Shown piece by piece: positions 16,371 to 24,847 of a DNA stretch of 64,000 nt. The position numbers were made by a program, and so were the translations under genes. The notes under the pieces are model-generated. The model had not been told where the DNA came from. It worked only from the letters and a program-made list of their open reading frames with translations, and made no database searches. The DNA is from Brachybacterium subflavum. Lineage in GTDB: Bacteria > Actinomycetota > Actinomycetes > Actinomycetales > Dermabacteraceae. The stretch covers positions 606,898 to 670,897 of the forward strand of contig NZ_VIGP01000002.1 of assembly GCF_009299795.1 (NCBI RefSeq). The letters are read 5' to 3'. Numbering within the stretch: the stretch's first letter is position 1; every line of letters starts with the position of its first letter.

Positions 16371-17294
16371 ATGACACGGACCCCGGAACCGCTCCAGAGC
16401 AGCCTCGGGCCCGTGTTCACCGCTGCCGAGGCGTTCGCGGCCGGCGTCAGCGCCGGCCGGCTGCGGGCGCCGGACCTGGGACGGGTGCAGCGCGGCCTCT
16501 ACCGGCGGGGTCCACGGTTCACTGCCGAGGACGTCGCGCGGGCACTGCGCTGGTCGGACGCAAGCGTGATGCTGTGCGGCCCCACCGCCGCGCAGGTCCT
16601 CGGCATGCCGCTCCCCTCAGCCCTCGATATCGCAAACACCCAGCAGATCCACCTCACCAGCGTCCATGCACGGCGCAGCTCGAGGATGCTGGTCTGGCAC
16701 CGCTTCACGATCGGCCGTGACGACGTCCTCGACGCACAGGGATGCCGCCTCACCGGTCGGGTCCGCACGGCGATGGACCTCGTCGAGCATCTGACGCCCG
16801 ACGACCTCGTCTCGGTCCTCGATCACCTGATCCGTCACCCGCGTCCCCGCTTCGAGGGCCGCTCGGCTCCGTACGCGACCCCCGAGGGTCTGCGCCTCGC
16901 GATCGACTCCTCCCGACGCACTGGGCGACGTGCCCTGCGCGCAGCGCTCGCGCGAGCCCGGGTCGGCAGCGACTCCCCGGCCGAGACGTCGCTGAGGCTG
17001 TCGCTCGTGCACGCCGGCATTCCCGATCCCCAGCTCAACGTCAGGGTCTGGGAGAGCGGCGTCGACCTGGGGGAACCGGATCTGAGCTGGCCGGAGTGGA
17101 AGGTCTGCGTCGAGCACGAGGGGCCCAGCCACCTCACGCCCGAGCAGCTGGCGAAGGACATCCGTCGCGCCAAGCGGCGCGCGGCCCACGGGTGGCTCGA
17201 GATCCGCACCGTCGCCGAGCACCTCCGCGCCGACGGATGGCTCGCGGTGCACGAGGTGCGAGGCGCCCTCCGCTCGCGCGGGTGGGAGGGCTGA
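16371..17294 (+). CDS. AbiEi-antitoxin-like N-terminus with DUF559-type nuclease-fold C-terminus
   Basis: A 307-residue protein. The first 60 residues (VFTAAEAFAAGVSAGRLRAP, then GRVQRGLYRRG) resemble the winged-helix start of AbiEi-like proteins. The last 100 residues resemble DUF559, a very-short-patch-repair/restriction-endonuclease fold: the acidic triad is laid out as Glu in AETSLRLSLVHAG, Asp in GEPDLSWPEWK and Glu in VCVEHEG. Such proteins are common singletons in actinobacterial genomes. Their function is not established, and neither a cognate toxin nor methylase is adjacent. ATG 16371 is chosen; ATG 16356, 15 bp upstream, is an alternative, and neither has a clear SD. Confidence 0.7.
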   Translation: MTRTPEPLQSSLGPVFTAAEAFAAGVSAGRLRAPDLGRVQRGLYRRGPRFTAEDVARALRWSDASVMLCGPTAAQVLGMPLPSALDIANTQQIHLTSVHARRSSRMLVWHRFTIGRDDVLDAQGCRLTGRVRTAMDLVEHLTPDDLVSVLDHLIRHPRPRFEGRSAPYATPEGLRLAIDSSRRTGRRALRAALARARVGSDSPAETSLRLSLVHAGIPDPQLNVRVWESGVDLGEPDLSWPEWKVCVEHEGPSHLTPEQLAKDIRRAKRRAAHGWLEIRTVAEHLRADGWLAVHEVRGALRSRGWEG

Positions 17295-17333
17295 GCCGGC
17301 GCGTGTGGGAGCTGGCGCCTGGACTCTGGCCCC

Positions 17334-17382
17334 GGGCTCCGGGCTCCGGGCTGCGAGCTCCGGGCTCCGGGCTCCGGGCTGC
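17334..17382 (+). repeat. 7-bp tandem repeat (GGGCTCC)n
   Basis: Seven contiguous heptamers: GGGCTCC twice, GGGCTGC, GAGCTCC, GGGCTCC twice, GGGCTGC. The order shows a 28-bp higher unit that has partly duplicated. It lies just before the two hairpin repeats in the gap between two convergent genes. Confidence 0.8.
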
Positions 17383-17397
17383 GGGCGCGTCACGGAC

Positions 17398-17449
17398 AGT
17401 GCTGCGCAACGGTCGTTATGAGCGTCCAGAACGACCACTACGCAGCACT
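17398..17449. repeat. Bipartite hairpin repeat, copy 1
   Basis: Outer arms AGTGCTGCG (17398-17406) and CGCAGCACT (17441-17449) pair perfectly; inner arms GGTCGTT (17411-17417) and AACGACC (17430-17436) pair perfectly. The two stems are separated by 4-nt unpaired stretches on each side, and the 12-nt loop contains GAGCGTCCAG. A second copy follows 94 bp on. Convergent flanking genes suggest a bidirectional terminator or a REP-like mobile palindrome. Confidence 0.75.
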
Positions 17450-17491
17450 CAAGGTCCGGGCACCGTGCCAGAGGGCGCGCGACACACGAAC

Positions 17492-17543
17492 AGTGCTGCG
17501 AAACGGTCGTTTTGAGCCTCCAGAACGACCATTGCGCAGCACT
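17492..17543. repeat. Bipartite hairpin repeat, copy 2
   Basis: It has the same outer arms (17492-17500 and 17535-17543) and inner arms (17505-17511 and 17524-17530) as copy 1, with identical 52-bp length. Differences fall only in the internal loops (AAAC/ATTG versus CAAC/ACTA) and in two or three loop bases, so the paired arms are conserved exactly while the unpaired parts drift. The 90-bp stretch after it to the DJ-1 gene stop shows nothing further. Confidence 0.75.
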
Positions 17544-17657
17544 CAAACGCAACGCGCAGCGGGAGGCACGGTGCGCCGCTCCCGCCGGCGCACCGCACTC
17601 GTGAGAACGGTGCAACCGCCCCGTGGGAGCGGGACGCCCGCGCCCCGGGCGCCCGTG

Positions 17658-18197
17658 TCAGCCAGCGAGGCGCGCGATGACCTCGGCGTTGAAGGCGTCG
17701 AGGTCGCCGGGGTTGCGGCTCGTGGTGATGCCGCGGTCGGTGACGACCTGCTCGTCGACCCAGTCGGCACCCGCGTTGCGCAGGTCGGTGGCGACCGAGG
17801 TGTAGCTGGTCATCCTGAGCCCGTCGACGAGTCCCGCCTCGATGAGGATCCAGGGCGCGTGGCAGATCGCGGCGATGGGCTTGCCCGCGACGGCGAAGGC
17901 CTTCACGAGGCCCACGGCGTCCTCGTCGATCCGCAGCGAATCGGCGTTCAGGGTGCCGCCGGGCAGGACCAGGGCGTCGAAGTCGTCGGCGCTCGCGCCC
18001 TTGATGGGCCCGTCGACGGGGAACTCCTTCCCGCGGTCCCAGTCGCCGTTCAGGGCGACGACGGCGCCGTCCTCGGCGGAGAGCAGCACGGTCTTCGCGC
18101 CGGCCTCCTGGAGGGCGGCGAGGGGCTGGGCGAGCTCGGGCTCCTCGACGCCGCGGTTCGCGATGAGTGCGACGGTGCGTCCGGTCAGGTCGGTCAT
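17658..18197 (-). CDS. DJ-1/PfpI-family protein (type 1 glutamine amidotransferase-like)
   Basis: A 179-residue cytoplasmic protein of the DJ-1/ThiJ/PfpI family, most like the YhbO/PfpI general stress subgroup (chaperone, deglycase or protease activities are debated). The nucleophile elbow is AAICHAPWIL with Cys112-His113, and the upstream Glu18-Glu19 of ANRGVEEPE supplies the usual acidic residue. The length is typical. The long frame runs on upstream in the same phase, but MTDLTGRTVALI has a GAAGGGAAG SD and is the family start. It is a single gene downstream of copA on the same strand, 190 bp away. Confidence 0.85.
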   Translation of the reverse strand: MTDLTGRTVALIANRGVEEPELAQPLAALQEAGAKTVLLSAEDGAVVALNGDWDRGKEFPVDGPIKGASADDFDALVLPGGTLNADSLRIDEDAVGLVKAFAVAGKPIAAICHAPWILIEAGLVDGLRMTSYTSVATDLRNAGADWVDEQVVTDRGITTSRNPGDLDAFNAEVIARLAG

Positions 18198-18388
18198 GAT
18201 GCTTCCCTTCGCTCGGGGTTCCCGCGGGGCGGGATTCGATGTCCACGCTATGCCCGTCGGGTGGGGCCGTGAAGGGGTCGCGCCAGGAGCGAACAAGGTG
18301 CCGCGCGTGGCGCCTGCCGCGCGCGTCCTGGGCACCGCGGGCCCAGAAGCGAACAGGGCGCCACGGGAACCGCGCGCGCCCCGGGCGC

Positions 18389-20848
18389 TCAGCGCGCGTC
18401 GGCGCGGAAGGTGCGCAGGCGCAGGCTGTTGAGCACCACGAACACGCTCGAGAAGGCCATGGCTGCGCCGGCGAGCATGGGGTTCAGCAGCCCGAGCGCG
18501 GCCAGCGGGATCGCGGCGACGTTGTAGGCGAAGGCCCAGAACAGGTTGCCGCGGATCGTGCGCAGGGTGCGGCGGGAGAGGCGCACGGCGTCGGCCGCGG
18601 AGCGCAGGTCGGCGCGCACCAGGGTGATGTCGGCGGCCTGGATCGCCGCGTCGGTGCCTCCGCCCATGGCCAGTCCCAGGTCGGCGCGGGCGAGGGCGGC
18701 CGCGTCGTTGACGCCGTCGCCGGCCATCGCGACCTTCCGCCCGTCGCCCTGCAGGCGGGCGATCACGGAGACCTTGTCCTCGGGCATCACCTCGGCGATC
18801 ACCTCGTCGATGCCGACCTCGGAGGCCACGCGCTCGGCGACGGTGCGGCCGTCGCCCGTCAGCAGCACGGGGCGCAGGCCCACCTCGCGCAGTCGCGCGA
18901 TGGCCTCGGCGCTCGTGGGGCGCACGGCGTCGGCGACGGTGAGGACTCCGCGCGCCTCTCCGTCCCAGGCGACGAGCACGGCGGTGCGACCCGCGTCCTG
19001 CGCGCTCTCCTGGAACCGCGCGAGCACGTCGGGCATGCGGATCCCGTCGGCCGCACTCGTCCCGCCCGCCGCGCTCGTCCCGCCCGCCGCGCTCGTCCCG
19101 TCCGCCGCGCCGGTCCCGTCGTTCCCGAGCCGCCGCCCCACGCTGACCAGCACGCCATCGACCATCCCGCGGGCGCCGCGCCCGGGGAGGGCCTCGAAGT
19201 CGGTCGCCTCGGGAAGATTCCCGATGCGCTCGCCGGCACCGCGGGCGATGGCCTGGGCGATCGGGTGCTCGGAGGAGTCCTCGACGGCGCCCGCGCGACG
19301 CAGCAGCGTCTCGGTGTCGACGCCGTCGGCCGGATGCACGTCGACCAGGGTCATGCGGCCGGTGGTCACGGTGCCGGTCTTGTCCAGGACGATCGTGTCG
19401 AGGTTCCCGGTGCTCTCGAGCACCTCGGGACCCTTGATGAGGATGCCCAGCTGGGCGCCGCGGCCGGTGCCCACCAGCAGGGCCGTGGGAGTCGCGAGGC
19501 CGAGCGCGCAGGGGCAGGCGATGATGAGGACGGCGACGGCGGCGGTGAACGCGGCCTCCGCGCCGTGCCCGGTGAGCAGCCAGACGATGAGCGTGACCAG
19601 GGCGAACGCGAGCACGATCGGCACGAACACGCCGGAGATCCGGTCGGCCAGGCGCTGCACGCGGGCCTTGCCGGACTGGGCGTCCTTCACGAGCTGCGCC
19701 ATCTGGGCGAGCTGGGTGTCGGCGCCCACCCGGGTCGCGCGCACCACGAGACGCCCGCCGCTGTTCACGGTCGCGCCGGTGACGGCGTCCCCCTCGGCGA
19801 CCTCCTGTGGCACGGACTCGCCGGTGAGCATGGAGGCGTCCACGGCGCTGCGACCGGAGACGACCTCGCCGTCGGTCGCGATCTTCTCGCCGGGCCGCAC
19901 CACGAACTCGTCGCCCACGGCCAGGTCGCCGATCGGGATCCGCCGTTCCTCGCCGCCGCGGCCCTCGGTGCCGCCGCGCAGCACGGCGACATCCTTCGCG
20001 CCGAGGTGCAGGAGGGCCCGCAGGGCGGCCCCGGCCTCGCGCTTCGAGCGCTTCTCGATGAACCGGCCGGTGAGGATGAACAGGATGACCCCGGCGGCGA
20101 CCTCGAGGTAGATCGTCGAGGCGCCGTCGGACCGGGAGATGGTGAGGTCGAAGCCGTGGTGCATGCCGGGCATGCCGGCGTCCCCGAGGAACAGGGCGTA
20201 CAGCGACCACAGGAACGCGGCCGTGGTGCCCATCGAGATCAGGGTGTCCATGGTCGCCGCGCCGTGGCGGGCGTTGATGAGGGCCGCGCGGTGGAAGGGC
20301 CAGCCGGCCCAGACGATCACCGGCGCGGCGAGCGCGAGCGAGGCCCACTGCCAGTACGTGAACTGCAGCGCCGGGATCATGGCCAGGGCGATCACGGGGA
20401 TCCCGAGCACGGCCGCGCCGATCAGGCGCTGGCGCAGGGAGACGAGCTCGGGGTCGACGGGCTCGGCGTCGGAGGTGTGCTCGACGGTGGACCCGGTCGA
20501 AGATCCCGGGGCGCCCGACGGACCGGCGGCGCCGGATCGCGCGCCCGAGGGCGCGGTGCCCGATGCGCTCGACGCGCCCGTCGCGCCAGCAGGCATCGTG
20601 GCCGTGTATCCGGCCTTGGCCACGGTCCCCACGAGCACCTTCGGGTCGAGATCCGCGGGCGCGGTGACCCTCGCGGATTCGGTCGCGAAGTTGACGCTCG
20701 CCTCCACGCCGTCGAGCTTGTTGAGCTTGCGCTCGATGCGGTTCGCGCAGGAGGCGCAGGTCATCCCGCCGATGTCGAGGTCGATCCCGCGCAGAGGGCC
20801 GACGGGGCCTCGCGGCGCACTGCGCTCATCGGAGGCGGCGGATGTCAT
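18389..20848 (-). CDS. copA: Copper-translocating P1B-type ATPase CopA
   Basis: An 819-residue copper-exporting ATPase of the plasma membrane. In order: an N-terminal heavy-metal domain with GGMTCASC (Cys31, Cys34), paired helices, the TGES actuator loop, the metal-site CPC (Cys445-Pro446-Cys447), the phosphorylated Asp489 in DKTGT, the SEHP motif that binds ATP, and [10 protein letters not shown]. The CPC plus the partner copZ indicates Cu(I) export. An unusual Gly/Thr/Ser/Ala-rich insert of about 25 residues, coded by an 18-bp tandem repeat, lies in the nucleotide-binding domain. Start ATG has SD AAGGAG. It lies 136 bp downstream of copZ and is probably controlled by CsoR through the operator before copZ. 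Confidence 0.95.
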   Translation of the reverse strand: MTSAASDERSAPRGPVGPLRGIDLDIGGMTCASCANRIERKLNKLDGVEASVNFATESARVTAPADLDPKVLVGTVAKAGYTATMPAGATGASSASGTAPSGARSGAAGPSGAPGSSTGSTVEHTSDAEPVDPELVSLRQRLIGAAVLGIPVIALAMIPALQFTYWQWASLALAAPVIVWAGWPFHRAALINARHGAATMDTLISMGTTAAFLWSLYALFLGDAGMPGMHHGFDLTISRSDGASTIYLEVAAGVILFILTGRFIEKRSKREAGAALRALLHLGAKDVAVLRGGTEGRGGEERRIPIGDLAVGDEFVVRPGEKIATDGEVVSGRSAVDASMLTGESVPQEVAEGDAVTGATVNSGGRLVVRATRVGADTQLAQMAQLVKDAQSGKARVQRLADRISGVFVPIVLAFALVTLIVWLLTGHGAEAAFTAAVAVLIIACPCALGLATPTALLVGTGRGAQLGILIKGPEVLESTGNLDTIVLDKTGTVTTGRMTLVDVHPADGVDTETLLRRAGAVEDSSEHPIAQAIARGAGERIGNLPEATDFEALPGRGARGMVDGVLVSVGRRLGNDGTGAADGTSAAGGTSAAGGTSAADGIRMPDVLARFQESAQDAGRTAVLVAWDGEARGVLTVADAVRPTSAEAIARLREVGLRPVLLTGDGRTVAERVASEVGIDEVIAEVMPEDKVSVIARLQGDGRKVAMAGDGVNDAAALARADLGLAMGGGTDAAIQAADITLVRADLRSAADAVRLSRRTLRTIRGNLFWAFAYNVAAIPLAALGLLNPMLAGAAMAFSSVFVVLNSLRLRTFRADAR
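19059..19112 (-). repeat. 18-bp tandem repeat inside copA
   Basis: Two perfect copies of GTCCCGCCCGCCGCGCTC (19059-19076, 19077-19094) and a third with two mismatches (19095-19112). In the reading frame they encode GTSAAG-type units inserted in the nucleotide-binding domain between the SEHP region and the hinge. The multiple of three keeps the frame, so copy number could vary without breaking the gene. Confidence 0.8.
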
Positions 20849-20984
20849 CGAAGCTCCTTCGGGCCGGGAACAGAGGGGTCACGGGCGGCGCGGGATCACG
20901 CGGCCGGCGCGGATCGGCCGGCGGCACGCGCTGGGCCCGCAGCACAGCTCGGGCGACCGGCGCGGGCCGGCTCACGGCGCTGAC

Positions 20985-21197
20985 TCAGCCGACGCGGCTG
21001 GCCTCGTACCCGGCCTCCTCGACGGCGGCCAGCACGGCCGACTCGTCGATCGCCTCGGGGCCGGTGACGACCAGTCGGCCGGTCTCGTGGCTGACCTCGA
21101 TGCCCTCGACGCCGGGGACCTCCCCGACCTCTTCACGCACGGACATCTCGCAGTGCCCGCAGGTCATCCCGGTCACCTGGAACTCGGTCGTGGTCAT
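20985..21197 (-). CDS. copZ: Copper chaperone, heavy-metal-associated domain
   Basis: A 70-residue HMA-fold protein with the copper-binding GMTCGHC motif in its first 20 residues and the typical ferredoxin-like pattern ending in EEAGYEA. It carries Cu(I) in the cytoplasm to CopA. The ATG at 21197 is chosen because GAGGAGGAG lies just upstream and the domain begins there; the open frame is 13 codons longer. It is the first gene of the copZ-copA unit, 47 bp downstream of the CsoR box. No csoR gene lies in the window. Confidence 0.9.
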   Translation of the reverse strand: MTTTEFQVTGMTCGHCEMSVREEVGEVPGVEGIEVSHETGRLVVTGPEAIDESAVLAAVEEAGYEASRVG

Positions 21198-21244
21198 GGA
21201 CTCCTCCTCGGTTCGCGAATGCCCGGTCGGGCACACCCCGAATG

Positions 21245-21262
21245 TATACCCCTAGGGGGTAT
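21245..21262 (-). promoter_or_regulatory. CsoR copper-repressor operator before copZ
   Basis: TATACCCC, TA, GGGGGTAT (21245-21262) is a close match to the known CsoR pseudo-palindrome (GTATACCCCTAGGGGGTAT). On the minus strand it overlaps TATACA, which can serve as the -10 box, so apo-CsoR would block the copZ-copA promoter and Cu(I) would release it. Confidence 0.88.
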
Positions 21263-21442
21263 CACTGTCAACGAAGCCCGCGCTCCTTTCCGCGCCGGTC
21301 TCCGGTGCCGCGCTCCGACTCGTGTGCACCGTCACCGGCTCCGCTCTCGGGTACCCTGCGGACACCCGTCCCCGCCCGGCTCATCACGCCCGCCCCGTCC
21401 CCGACCCCGTCGAGCACCCCGCTCGACGCCTGGAGGTTCCCC

Positions 21443-22528
21443 GTGCCACCCAGGAAACCGCCGACCGTCTACGACGTCGCGACGCGCGCAGGGGTCTCGA
21501 TCGCGACGGTCTCGCGCGTGCTGCGCAGCCCGCAGAAGGTCACCGAGTCCACGCGGGAGAGGGTGCTCGCCGCGATCGACGAGCTCGGCTACGTGCCCAA
21601 CGCGAGCGCGCGGGGGCTCGCGGGCCGCCGCACCGGCGTGCTGGGCCTGCTCATCCCCGGCCACGACGCCCCGCCGGTGCCGCAGCCGGGATCGGCGGGC
21701 GATCATGTCGTCGAGTTCATCGACGACATGGACCGCAGCTTCGTGGACCCCGAGCGCAACCACTACTTCGAGCAGCTCGTGCGCGGCTGCGAGATCAGCG
21801 CCTGGGGCAGCGGGTATGCGCTCCTGGTCGCCTCCGGCCCCGATCTCAGCCGGAGCGTGGTGCTGGACGATCTGGAGGGTCGGGTCGACGGGATCATCGT
21901 CATCTCCCGCACCGTGCCCGATGACCTCATCGCCCGCTCGGCGCGCCGCGTGCCGCTCGTGGTGGTCGCCGGCCGCGCCGCCGGGACGGCCGATTCAGTG
22001 CGTGTGGACAACGCGGGCGGGATGGCGGCGGTGACCCGCCACGTGCTCGCACGCAAGCCCGAGGGCCCCGTGCTCTACCTGGGCGGGCCCGCGGATTCGC
22101 CCGACGGGGTCGAGCGCGAGGAGGGCTTCCGCCGCGAGATCGATGGCAGCGGCGAGACCTGGCGCATCGCGTCCACCGACTTCACGACCGAGGGCGGAGC
22201 GCAGGAGACGCGCCGCGCCCTCGCGGACGTCCGCCCGGGCGCCGTGATCGCGGCGAACGACCAGAGCGCGCTCGGGGCGCTCACGGCGCTGCGAGAGGCC
22301 GACATCAGCGTCCCGGGCGACTGCGTGGTCACCGGATTCGACGGCATCGAGGACGCGCGCTGGTCCCATCCGCCGCTCACCACCGTGCGCCAACCGATGA
22401 CGGACGTCGGCGTCCAGGCGGTCCGGACGCTGCTGCGCCGGATGGCCGATGCCGAGGCTCCCGGCCAGGACCTGCAGCTTCCCGTCGACGTGCTGCTGCG
22501 CGAGAGCTGCGGCCCGCTCGGGCACTGA
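21443..22528 (+). CDS. LacI-family transcriptional regulator
   Basis: A 361-residue repressor. The N-terminal HTH is canonical: TVYDVATRAGVSIATVSRVL with the hinge helix PNASARGLAGRRT. The periplasmic-binding-protein-like sensor follows, including GIIVISRTVPDDL, VANDQSALGAL-type motif (AANDQSALGALTAL) and TGFDGIEDARWSHPPLTTV. An insert of about 25 residues (PGHDAPPVPQPGSAGDH and on) breaks the first sensor strand region and is unusual. The GTG at 21443 is chosen since GGAGG lies 6 nt upstream. It stands alone between the copper and manganese genes. Its target could be the sugar importer/sulfatase locus 3 kb away, which has a LacI-like palindrome, but this is inference. Confidence 0.88.
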   Translation: MPPRKPPTVYDVATRAGVSIATVSRVLRSPQKVTESTRERVLAAIDELGYVPNASARGLAGRRTGVLGLLIPGHDAPPVPQPGSAGDHVVEFIDDMDRSFVDPERNHYFEQLVRGCEISAWGSGYALLVASGPDLSRSVVLDDLEGRVDGIIVISRTVPDDLIARSARRVPLVVVAGRAAGTADSVRVDNAGGMAAVTRHVLARKPEGPVLYLGGPADSPDGVEREEGFRREIDGSGETWRIASTDFTTEGGAQETRRALADVRPGAVIAANDQSALGALTALREADISVPGDCVVTGFDGIEDARWSHPPLTTVRQPMTDVGVQAVRTLLRRMADAEAPGQDLQLPVDVLLRESCGPLGH

Positions 22529-22571
22529 ACGCCCGGCGGCCCGTCGGCCCCGCCGGATCGCCCCGCCCGTC

Positions 22572-22590
22572 GGCCCCTCGAGCCGGGGCC
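22572..22590. terminator. Short hairpin between convergent lacI-type and mntR-type genes
   Basis: GGCCCC (22572-22577) pairs with GGGGCC (22585-22590) around a 7-nt loop in the 79-bp gap between two convergent genes. It is short and GC-only, with no T-run, so the call is tentative. Confidence 0.35.
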
Positions 22591-22607
22591 CTCCGACGCC
22601 CGCGCCC

Positions 22608-23291
22608 TCAGACGATCGGCCGCACGAGCATCCCCTCGGCGACGCTCCCGGGCACCTCGACGCCCTCGCGCCCGAGCACCCGCACCAGCGGACCTTCGCC
22701 TGCCGCGCCACTTTCCCCCGCGTCGACGTCGAGCTCCACACCGGGCACGAGTCCCAGCTCGCGGGCGGTGCGCAGCACCTCGGGGTCGGCGTCGGAGACG
22801 ACGAGGACGCGGAAGCGGCCGCTGCCGGTGACGCTCGCGAGGCGCCGCGCGTCCTCGGGGTGGGCCCAGCGGTGGTCGGCATCGGGGATGGGGTCGCCGT
22901 GGGGGTCGGCCGTCGGATGCTCGAGGATCGCGTCGATGCGGGCGATGAAGGTGTCGCTCACGGCGTGCTCGAGGCGCTCGGCCTCGTCGTGCACCTCGTC
23001 CCAGTCGTAGCCGAGGGCCTCGACCAGGTAGGTCTCGAGCAGGCGATGGCGGCGCACCATCGCGATCGCGCACTGCGCGCCGGCCTCGGTGAGCTCGACG
23101 GGCTTGTAGGGGATGCGGGCCACGAGGCCCTGGGCGTCCAGGCGCTTGAGGGTCTCGGTGACGTTGGCGGCGGAGGTGCCGAAGCGCTGGGCGAGCTCGC
23201 CGGTGGTGATCGGCGGGGCGCCCCACTCGGTGCGCGACCAGATCACCTTGAGGTAGTCCTGGGCCACGGGACTGAGCTCGTCGGGATTCAC
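22608..23291 (-). CDS. DtxR/MntR-family metal-dependent regulator
   Basis: A 227-residue DtxR-type repressor: a winged helix (SPVAQDYLKVIW, ITTGELAQRFGTSAANVTETLKRL), the dimerisation/metal domain with RRHRLLETYLVEALGYDWDEVHDEAERLEH (given in parts: RRHRLLETYLVEALGY, DEVHDEAERLEH), and a C-terminal SH3-like FeoA domain. The metal residues His, Cys/Glu and His fit the group. It lies 49 bp downstream of mntH on the same strand and probably represses mntH when Mn(II) is plentiful; an iron-sensing role is the alternative. The GTG start lies 6 nt after TACGAT, so the gene can also be transcribed as a leaderless mRNA. Confidence 0.88.
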   Translation of the reverse strand: MNPDELSPVAQDYLKVIWSRTEWGAPPITTGELAQRFGTSAANVTETLKRLDAQGLVARIPYKPVELTEAGAQCAIAMVRRHRLLETYLVEALGYDWDEVHDEAERLEHAVSDTFIARIDAILEHPTADPHGDPIPDADHRWAHPEDARRLASVTGSGRFRVLVVSDADPEVLRTARELGLVPGVELDVDAGESGAAGEGPLVRVLGREGVEVPGSVAEGMLVRPIV

Positions 23292-23297
23292 CCCGGC

Positions 23298-23303
23298 ATC
23301 GTA
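23298..23303 (-). promoter_or_regulatory. Leaderless -10 box of the MntR-type gene
   Basis: On the minus strand TACGAT is followed by six bases and then the GTG start. This matches the TAnnnT-N6/7-RTG layout of actinobacterial leaderless promoters seen for several other genes here. Confidence 0.5.
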
Positions 23304-23340
23304 TCGCCGGGGCCGATGGCGACCGCCGGGTCGCCCCTGC

Positions 23341-24618
23341 TCACCCGCCCGCGAAGGACATCGGGACGAGCGCGAGGTTCAGGGCGATGATGAGCGCGAC
23401 GACGATCCAGGCGATCACGGTGACCGGCCGCGAGTTCGCGAAGCTCCCCATCAGGGCGCGCCGGCCGGTGAGGGTCACGAGCGGCACCAGGGCGAAGGGC
23501 AGGCAGAGGCTGAGCACGACCTGGCTGAGCACGAGGGCCGCGGTGGGCTCGGCGCCGATCGCGAGCACGACGAGCGCCGGCAGCAGGGTGAGCAGGCGGG
23601 AGAGCACGAGCGGGATCCGCCGGTGCAGCAGTCCGCGCATGATCTCGCTGCCCGCGTAGGCGCCCACGGAGGAGGAGGCGAGGCCCGAGGCGAGCAGGCC
23701 GATCCCGAAGAGCACGCCGACCACGGGCCCGGAGGCGGCGGAGATCGCGGCCTGCGCGCCCTCGATGGTGTCGGTGCCGGGGATCCCGGGGAGCGCCTCG
23801 GCGGCCAGGACCAGCATCGCGATGTTCACGGTGCCCGCGAGGCACAGCGAGAGCACCACGTCCCAGCGCGAGGCGCGGACCACGCGGGTGATCCGCCCGG
23901 GCGAGCGGTCGGTGCCGTGGCGGTCGCGCACGAGTCCGGCGTGCAGGTAGATCGCGTGGGGCATCACGGTCGCGCCCAGCATCGAGGCCGCGAGCAGCAC
24001 GGTGCCGCCGCCGTCGAAGCGCGGGATCAGCCCGTCGGCGAGGGCGACCGGATCGGGCGGGGCGACGACGAGCCCGGCGAGGAAGCCGATGGTGATCACA
24101 CCCAGCAGCCCGATGATCACGTGCTCGAAGGGCCTCTGGCCGAAGCGGGACTGCACGGCGAGCAGGGCCATCGAGACGGCGCCGACGATGACGCCGCCGA
24201 CCAGCAGCGGGAGCCCGAAGAGGATGCGCAGGGCGATCGCGCCGCCGACGACCTCGGCGATGTCGGTCGCGATCGCCATGGCCTGCGCCTGCAGCCAGAA
24301 CAGGAGGCGCGAGCGCCGACCCAGGGTCGCTCCGAGGTGATCGGCGAGGGTGCGGCCGGTGACCGCGCCGAGCTTCGCCGAGAGGTACTGGACGAGCATC
24401 GCCATGAGGTTCGCGACCACGAGCACCCACAGCAGCAGGTAGCCGTGGCGGGCGCCGGCGGTGATGTTCGCGGCGATGTTCCCGGGATCCACGTAGGCGA
24501 CGGCGGCGACGAAGGCCGGGCCCAGCAGGCGCAGCGTGCGCCAGGGGCCGCGGGGCCTGCGCGCCGTGCCTGTTGGCGCGATGCGCTCCTCGCGTTCCAC
24601 GAGCATGTCTTCCGTCAT
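23341..24618 (-). CDS. mntH: Nramp-type Mn(II)/H+ symporter MntH
   Basis: A 425-residue proton-coupled divalent metal importer with about 11 transmembrane helices. The Nramp signature DPGN appears in the first helix (AYVDPGNIAANI) and the second metal motif is MPHAIYLHAG in helix 6. The ATG at 24618 is chosen: TATGTT lies six bases before it, as in a leaderless promoter, whereas the in-frame ATG at 24633 is inside the operator. An MntR-like palindrome overlaps the -10. The regulator gene follows immediately, so the pair forms a self-contained manganese homeostasis unit. Confidence 0.93.
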   Translation of the reverse strand: MTEDMLVEREERIAPTGTARRPRGPWRTLRLLGPAFVAAVAYVDPGNIAANITAGARHGYLLLWVLVVANLMAMLVQYLSAKLGAVTGRTLADHLGATLGRRSRLLFWLQAQAMAIATDIAEVVGGAIALRILFGLPLLVGGVIVGAVSMALLAVQSRFGQRPFEHVIIGLLGVITIGFLAGLVVAPPDPVALADGLIPRFDGGGTVLLAASMLGATVMPHAIYLHAGLVRDRHGTDRSPGRITRVVRASRWDVVLSLCLAGTVNIAMLVLAAEALPGIPGTDTIEGAQAAISAASGPVVGVLFGIGLLASGLASSSVGAYAGSEIMRGLLHRRIPLVLSRLLTLLPALVVLAIGAEPTAALVLSQVVLSLCLPFALVPLVTLTGRRALMGSFANSRPVTVIAWIVVALIIALNLALVPMSFAGG

Positions 24619-24621
24619 GGT

Positions 24622-24637
24622 TTTAACATACATTAAA
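24622..24637 (-). promoter_or_regulatory. MntR-type operator over the mntH -10 box
   Basis: TTTAACATACATTAAA (24622-24637) is an AT-rich dyad standing out from about 70% GC surroundings. The minus-strand -10 TATGTT (24625-24630) is inside it, and the mntH ATG is only 6 nt downstream. Metal-bound repressor would block RNA polymerase directly. Binding by the neighbouring DtxR/MntR protein is inferred from position. Confidence 0.65.
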
Positions 24638-24847
24638 CTCTACCTGGATGCACAGGCGCCCACCCGAACCCTCCGGGTTGCACGAACGGCGCCCGTCCGC
24701 GCGACCCGATACCTCTCCCGGCAATGCCGCCCCGAAAGCCGCCGCCCCGCCGAGATTCCAGCAGCAAGGTCTGCCGCCGGGTCCGCACCGGACCTGTAGC
24801 GACGCCGCAACAGATCCGCCGCCCCGAAGAATCGACCGTCCCACCCC

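Noticed and set aside
18239..20983. A 914-codon plus-strand open frame opposite copA
   Set aside because: CopA shows every P-type ATPase motif; the opposite frame has none and no ribosome site.
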